Positions 7,209 through 12,243 of a stretch of 12,243 nt of DNA are shown in pieces. Every line of letters starts with the position of its first letter. The first letter of the stretch is position 1. The notes below the pieces were generated by a model. The model did no database searches and had not been told where the DNA came from. It worked only from the letters and a program-made list of their open reading frames with translations. Position numbers and translations under genes: made by a program. The stretch covers positions 824,594 through 836,836 of the forward strand of contig PJRA01000343.1 of the NCBI GenBank assembly GCA_016987375.1, written 5' to 3'. This DNA is from Brachionus koreanus (lineage: Eukaryota; Rotifera; Eurotatoria; Ploima; Brachionidae).

Positions 7209-8101
7209 CTTTTTTATTTACTAAAAACTTTTATACTATTTGTTACATTTAAGTTAAAACAAATGGACTTAAGACACATAAAAAAAAATAGAAAAAAAAT
7301 TATTTATCTTCAAAATTAGATAATAAAATAATTTATTAATAATTTAGCTATATAAAATGCTACAGATCATAATTTTTTGATTATCGATTCTTAAAATAAT
7401 GTCAAAATACCACAAAAATGCACTTTTTTTTACTTGTCAGAAAAAATAGATAAAAACAAAAATATTGACTTAAAGATAACGATGGGGGTATTCGATTTTC
7501 ATCAAAATTTGTACCAATATTTATTGATATTATATTTATGTATGATGTAAGATCAATTTTTTCTAAAAAAATTGAGCCGATCAGACAAACCAAAAAATTT
7601 TAAGACTAAAAAATTACCTTAAATTGTGTTTTATAGATCATTTAAAAGCTTAATTATTAATCTTTAAAAAAAAAAACCCTAGCCAAGAAAATTAATAAGG
7701 ATACCTCTAGTTGTTAGGCGTTAACCTTAACATGCTTTTTTAGGGTAACTTTTTAGCTTTAAATATTTTGGTTTGTATGAACGACTCAAATTTTTTAAGA
7801 GAATATTCGATAATCATCTTTTTTGCTCAATTCACATTTAACTAACCTATACCAAAGCTTAGAGAGCATAATAGTTTATATTTTGATAATTAGCTATCTA
7901 TTGCTATTTTTGTTGATAAATTCAAATAAGCTTTTTACATATAAAACTTATTTACAAACACCAACTTAAAAATAAAAAATTATGTGTTTAAATATTTATT
8001 AGAATAAAATAAAAAGAAATGGTATCAGGTGACACGAGTTTTTCTTTTATTTAAATCTTTTAAATATAAATAGATGAGTCCGAATTTTAATTTTTTCCTA
8101 T
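7209..8101. other. AT-rich intergenic stretch
   Basis: No recognisable gene. On the minus strand, 7476-7593 has protein-like composition (LEKIDLTSYINIISINIGT, then NFDENRIPPSLS) without a Met, domain or secure splice sites. A minus-strand segment MIYKTQFK ends at a donor-like AAG|GTAATT at 7615. These may be exon relics of an unknown gene. Promoter elements of the phosphatase gene are expected here, but none stands out from the AT background. Confidence 0.35.
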
Positions 8102-8212
8102 TTAATTCCCCTTTAAATCCTCGTCAATATCATTAAGGGATTCATTTAGTTTCTCTTTTTTCTTTTTGTTTTTTGGTTTTGGTATATTTTCTTCTGACAG
8201 AATAGCTTTCAG
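8102..8212 (-). CDS. Orphan terminal-exon candidate, lysine- and acid-rich C-terminus
   Basis: After an acceptor-like TAAATTAG (AG at 8214-8213), 36 codons run to TAA (8104-8102): LKAILSEENIPKPKNKKKK followed by EKLNESLNDIDEDLKGN. A basic block then an acidic tail is typical of real, disordered protein C-termini and unlike the Phe/Ile/Asn translations of the AT background. No preceding exon can be identified between here and the SMG1 stop at 8601, and no domain is recognised. In another frame an ATG at 8230 gives a basic frame of about 30 codons over the same bases, so the coding call is tentative. Confidence 0.35.
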   Translation of the reverse strand: MKAILSEENIPKPKNKKKKEKLNESLNDIDEDLKGN

Positions 8213-8598
8213 CTAATTTAGTCCTTAAATTCATTTTTTTTAAATGTTAAATAATCCGATTTTTTTCAAAAATTCGTTAAAATAAAATTTATGTGTGTTT
8301 AAAATTTCTATATAATGTTAGTAAATGTGCGCTGAAATTATTTCAAAAATGTGCAGTGGTTAGGCACATCCCTAATATTAACGCTTTTGATAAAACAATA
8401 TTATACAGCTGTCATATTTACTAATAAGGAAGTGTCTTCTTTTAACTTTTTATTAATTATTAAAAAATGTAGTTTAAATAAAAATATTCAAATAATAGAC
8501 AACAAAAATTCAAAATTATAAAAGAAATATAAACAGTTAACAATAAAATTAAAAAAAAAATGGTTTTTCTAAGTGTGCATGATATTAAAAGCTTATTT
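8213..8598. other. Stretch downstream of the SMG1-like gene
   Basis: It holds the 3' end of the minus-strand SMG1-like transcript. A minus-strand AATAAA lies at 8449-8454, about 145 bases past the stop, and is a plausible polyadenylation signal. GGCACATCCCTAA at 8362-8374 resembles, on the minus strand, the TAGGGATGTGCC ends seen in some hAT elements, but no partner terminus was found. Otherwise nothing is recognised. Confidence 0.4.
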
Positions 8599-10278
8599 CT
8601 AAACCCATGGTGTCCATCCTTCATACAATACAGCCAAATTATTCAAATCAATTGCTTCTTCAATCAAATAGTTGACCTAAAAAATGATCATTTTTATTTT
8701 ATGAAAATATTTTGCAGAATTTTACTTGTTCTTGAACTGTAATTTCATTATTGGGATCAGGATCACGGCCATCTAGTTTTTCAGATACCCGCTTCCACAC
8801 TCCAATCGCATGACTATTTCCTTCTTGATTCACTCTCAATACTTTAACTGTTTCACCAAGTTTTCTTTCGTTTTTATTATTCTCTATTTTTTTTTCGCAT
8901 GGATCATTCAAAACCTTCAAGTCTGCATAAATCTTTGACAAAACTTGTGACAATTCTTGGCATTTCTCCTCCAAATCATCAGTTTCAGCTTCGATCAAAT
9001 CTTTATTTGCCAAAATTCGAACCAACTGCTGACATGTATCGGAAAATTTCTGATAAGCTTTTGAATAGTCCGATAGACGTTGATTTTCACCATATTTTGT
9101 CATACTTTTCAATAAGGGTTTAATGTCAGCCATTATTTTATTGTGCTGATTGAGAATGGACTTAAATTCAGACAAACTCTTGTTTAGTTCATCAACTTTG
9201 GTCGAAAAATCTTTTTCCTCTTTTTGTTTTATTCGCTTCATTTGTGTCACTTCATCATACAAAAGCTTATAATATTCTTGCAATATAAAGCTTTTAAGAG
9301 GTTTTTGGTCTTTAAACGATTTAAAATTGATCAAATTTAATTCAGCTTCAGACAAGTGGGGAATATCGGACGTGTTCAAAAGATCTTTTTCTTCAATTGA
9401 TTTAAGAATGAATTGAAAATTTTTATTAAATTCAAGCAGTAATTTTGATTTTGGGCTTCTTATTTGCTCGAAATTGATCCACATATTTATATTATCTATC
9501 AAGTTGTTGATGCGAGATAGCTCTTGGTCAAAATTCATCTCATTTATCTGTACCATTTCTTTGAATTTTTTGCTTATTTCCGCAAGATTTGGGTTCGCAC
9601 TACTTGACCAATCAAGCCTTCGAACAATATTGGCATCATTTTGATTAATTTCTGATAGATCTTTTCGGATTTGGTCCAATCTTTTGCTCAAATCATCTGA
9701 TATACTTTTTAAATTTTCCATTAGTGACTCCCGGTTTGTTTTAAAACTGAGCTGGTTTGATAAAGACTCCACTATTAATGGATCATTAAGCCATTCAATT
9801 GATGCTATGACACTTTGAATAAGCTTCAAGAATTCTTGATTGTATTTAATATTAGAATCGATTCGCCTTTTAAAAAATAATTAAATCAATTTCAAAAAAT
9901 CTAATTTAATTTTACTGACTTTATTAAGTCAACGTTCACCCAATTGGCATCTAAATTTAGCATTAATTGATTGAAAGTATTAAAAAAGTAGTTATTTATT
10001 TCATTGATCATTAGTTTTTGGTTGATTAGGAAGCTAATTTGCTCGGCCTGAGAATTCGGGTCTATCAAATTGTATTGATAATTGCTTAGAATAGTGGTCA
10101 CGTTTCCAATCAACAATAAAGGCAATCCATTCACCTTAGCAGAAAAGGGTGTAATTTAACAGAAAAAGCATAAACGAATTTTCCTAGTGACTTACCATTT
10201 GAGTGATAAATTCGGAAACATAATTTTTGAGTGGGAGCATAAAATCCTCTAGACTAAAATTAAAATCAGTTCTGGAAC
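8599..10278 (-). CDS. SMG1: SMG1-like PI3K-related kinase, C-terminal part with FATC domain
   Basis: SMG1 is the kinase that phosphorylates UPF1 in nonsense-mediated mRNA decay. Exons in transcript order: about 10278-10196, 10134-9920, 9866-8726 and 8676-8599 (stop TAG 8601-8599), joined by GT/AG introns of 61, 53 and 49 nt with matching phases (0, 2, 0). The final exon reads NYLIEEAIDLNNLA then VLYEGWTPWV, a complete FATC domain whose LYEGW-x-WV end is closest to SMG1; ATM, ATR and mTOR end differently. Just before it, GVWKRVSEKLDGRDPDPNNE and VQEQV also fit SMG1. The roughly 450 residues upstream are helical and Glu/Lys/Asn-rich with coiled-coil character (SLMENLKSISDDLSKRLDQI), as expected for the long insertion between kinase and FATC that marks SMG1. 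The kinase domain is not in view, so the gene is 5'-partial here. The first exon start may instead be 10253. Confidence 0.85.
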
Positions 10279-10571
10279 CTTTGAATAAATTAAAATTAAA
10301 GATATTTTTTATTTTGACAAATTTTGAAAAGGCAAATAATTTTTGAAATCTAAAGAAAATTTTAAAAAGATTATTTTTGAGAATGAGCATTATATGCCTA
10401 ATTTATTAGATAATTTTGAGTATAATAATCTATCAAAAAATCAAATATTAAAAATTAAAATGATTTTTTAGTTTTAAAAATAAAAAACTTTTTATTTTAT
10501 AATCGATTATTTTTTTCAGAAAAAAATATTATAAAAAAATATAATTTTATCTACAAATAAAAAATTTCCAC

Positions 10572-10611
10572 CAAGGGCATAAACCAAACCAAAATTATTA
10601 GAGTTTATAGA
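10572..10611 (-). CDS. Candidate 40-nt micro-exon of the SMG1-like gene
   Basis: Between an acceptor-like GATTAG (AG at 10613-10612) and a donor CTTG|GTGGAA, the minus strand reads SINSNNFGLVYAL plus one base. That single base would complete the codon split at the 10278 acceptor (two bases), giving an in-frame Gly. The phase match and protein-like content are the only support. The implied intron (10279-10571) is 293 nt, longer than the others in this gene. Confidence 0.25.
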
Positions 10612-12243
10612 CTAATCTAAATTTTGAAATTTTAAAAAAAAACTTAATGATTTCATGTCAACAAATAAAAATTTTATGTTTATTTTATTTTATGATTTTT
10701 TAATAACTTCGAAAATAAATTTTAAAACTTCGATTACTTTTGCATTTTAAGATGGAAATGACTAAAATTTTGGGATCTAATATGGAAAATATTTTTTGTA
10801 AATCTTATATAAAATAATCTTAAAATTTTTTAAATGTCTATTGATCTGTTTAAGCATTTTCAAAACTTTTGAATCATTCATTACTAGATGAAAAATAAAC
10901 TAATTGACTGATAAAAATATAATCTACAAAAAAAGCAACTTTGTTCTACCAGAACAATTGTATTTTGAACCGAATCAGATAATGAATCCTAACTCAAGAA
11001 AGTAGCTGTCGAACAAGAGTATCTTCTGAAATCAATAGTCGTTGATAGAGGATTTTTGGTGAAGTAACAGTTGTTGATGTGGATTTACAGAAAACAAACA
11101 AGAAAGGCAAAGAAAATCAACAACTCAAGTGACAAAAAATAATTAGTTATTATTTTTATTTTTCTCATTTTTTTGCTTTTGACCTAATTTTTTTTTTCAG
11201 TCAAAGTCAATTAATTCATTTTATTATTTACATAAATAAATATCTTTTTCACTTAATTTAGCAAATTTTGTCAATATAAAATGTTAAGATAAATAGTTTT
11301 AAGTAAAAATTGGACGCCTGGATGAAGGATTTTTGCAGCTTTGGACTTGTTATAGTTCAAGTTGCTGTTCTATTTACTACTACAACTACTAAGATAGTAA
11401 CCTTATTAAATATATTATTGCTAGTATTTATGAAAAATTCACTAATTTAAAATATTTTTTGCTAATAGGGCTTTTGCTACTATCTTCTTAGAAACAAAAA
11501 TATCTTTTTTTACAAAATTTTTCAATTTCAATATTTTCTTATTTTAATAATAGTAAATTTCAAAATTTAAATAAACTTTTCTGATTTCTCACTTAATTTT
11601 GAGTAAATATCATACATATTGTAAGGTATTCTATTTCAAAGAATTTTACTCTCTAAAAATGTCATTTTAAAAAATCAATTGTGTCCTACGAATTAATAGA
11701 GAACGTGCAAATAAAAGATTTTTAATTTGTAGTAAAAAATTAGTTTAATAGTGCAAAATTTTAATTCCGAAAAACTTTATAAATATAAAAGCCATATTCT
11801 TCTGGATATGGATGAGATTATTCTTTTTTATAAAATCTTAACACTTGAAAAGGTTTTTAAATCAATCTTTATCAGATAGATTGTGTCTTAATTCAATTTT
11901 GAAAGTTATAAGTTTCTTAAAAAACCCTGTTTTAATTTAAAAAGGAGGGAGTGAAGCCCTATTCGTTGTTAATAAATTTCAAACAAATATTAAAATTAAG
12001 TGTGATAGGTTACACATATAAAAATATTTGATAATAAATATTCATTATTTCCTGTTTCGAGACCTTTTTTCACTGGAATTAGTGTTGGGCGGAAATATAA
12101 GCTTAAATAGACATTATGAATTTTGGAACAAAAAACAAAAATAAAAATTAAAATAACTTTTTTTCTAAGGGTCTAAAAACCATTCTGCAAAATGTATCAG
12201 CTGATACAAGAATTGTATCACCCAAATTTAATCTGTGTAAAAA
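10612..12243. other. AT-rich stretch, no recognised gene
   Basis: Probably a long intron of the SMG1-like gene or sequence between its exons. The kinase exons are not visible. A denser island at about 10935-11130 has short coding-like frames on both strands (see findings). A 16-bp perfect palindrome lies at 12193-12208. TAGTGTTGGGCGGAAAT near 12079 resembles hAT-type element ends but has no partner here. Confidence 0.5.
12193..12208. repeat. 16-bp perfect palindrome plus a third half-site
   Basis: TGTATCAGCTGATACA is perfectly self-complementary, and the half TGTATCA recurs at 12214-12220. It is more ordered than the surrounding AT-rich sequence. It could be a dimeric factor site or an element end; its role is unknown. 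Confidence 0.5.

Noticed and set aside
8320..8374. Short hAT element based on the TAGGGATGTGCC-like end
   Set aside because: No matching inverted terminus or 8-bp duplication could be found nearby.
8560..9123. Plus-strand open frames at 8560-8742 and 8899-9123
   Set aside because: Both are antisense to SMG1 exons whose FATC domain is unmistakable.

Overview
This is a very AT-rich animal nuclear window with two genuine multi-exon genes on the minus strand and a large load of decayed transposable elements. Introns inside the genes are mostly tiny (49-67 nt) with GT/AG ends, the standard code fits every exon, and one gene encodes an SMG1-type PIKK tail, so the source is a metazoan. Base composition, intron size and retrotransposon style would suit a monogonont rotifer such as Brachionus, but that assignment is a guess and is not proven here. 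LAYOUT, left to right: about 1-1800 holds two unrelated non-LTR retrotransposon reverse-transcriptase remnants on the plus strand. About 1800-3380 is AT-rich non-coding sequence with a dispersed repeat copy and two unusual hairpins. From 6420 down to 3381 on the minus strand lies a five-exon histidine acid phosphatase gene with a C-terminal membrane anchor; its first coding exon is uncertain (best candidate 7155-7208). One 1.6 kb intron of this gene holds two more copies of the dispersed repeat, a Tc1/mariner-like transposase relic, and a 190-bp MITE nested inside that relic with an 8-bp target-site duplication. From 7209 to 8598 there is mostly AT-rich sequence with one orphan lysine/acid-rich terminal-exon candidate (8102-8212). 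From about 10278 down to 8599 on the minus strand are the last four exons of an SMG1-like kinase, ending in a complete FATC domain; its kinase domain lies beyond the window or across a long intron. From 10279 to 12243 I recognise no gene, only one possible micro-exon, one denser-coding island and a palindrome. MAIN POINT: the acid phosphatase has an intact reading frame, good splice sites, conserved fold landmarks, many glycosylation sequons and a membrane anchor, yet three of the six core catalytic residues of the family are replaced (Arg11, Arg79 and His257 in human prostatic acid phosphatase numbering). It therefore reads as a membrane-bound pseudophosphatase rather than a simple pseudogene. 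The two genes share orientation (SMG1 tail upstream of the phosphatase) but nothing suggests that they act together.
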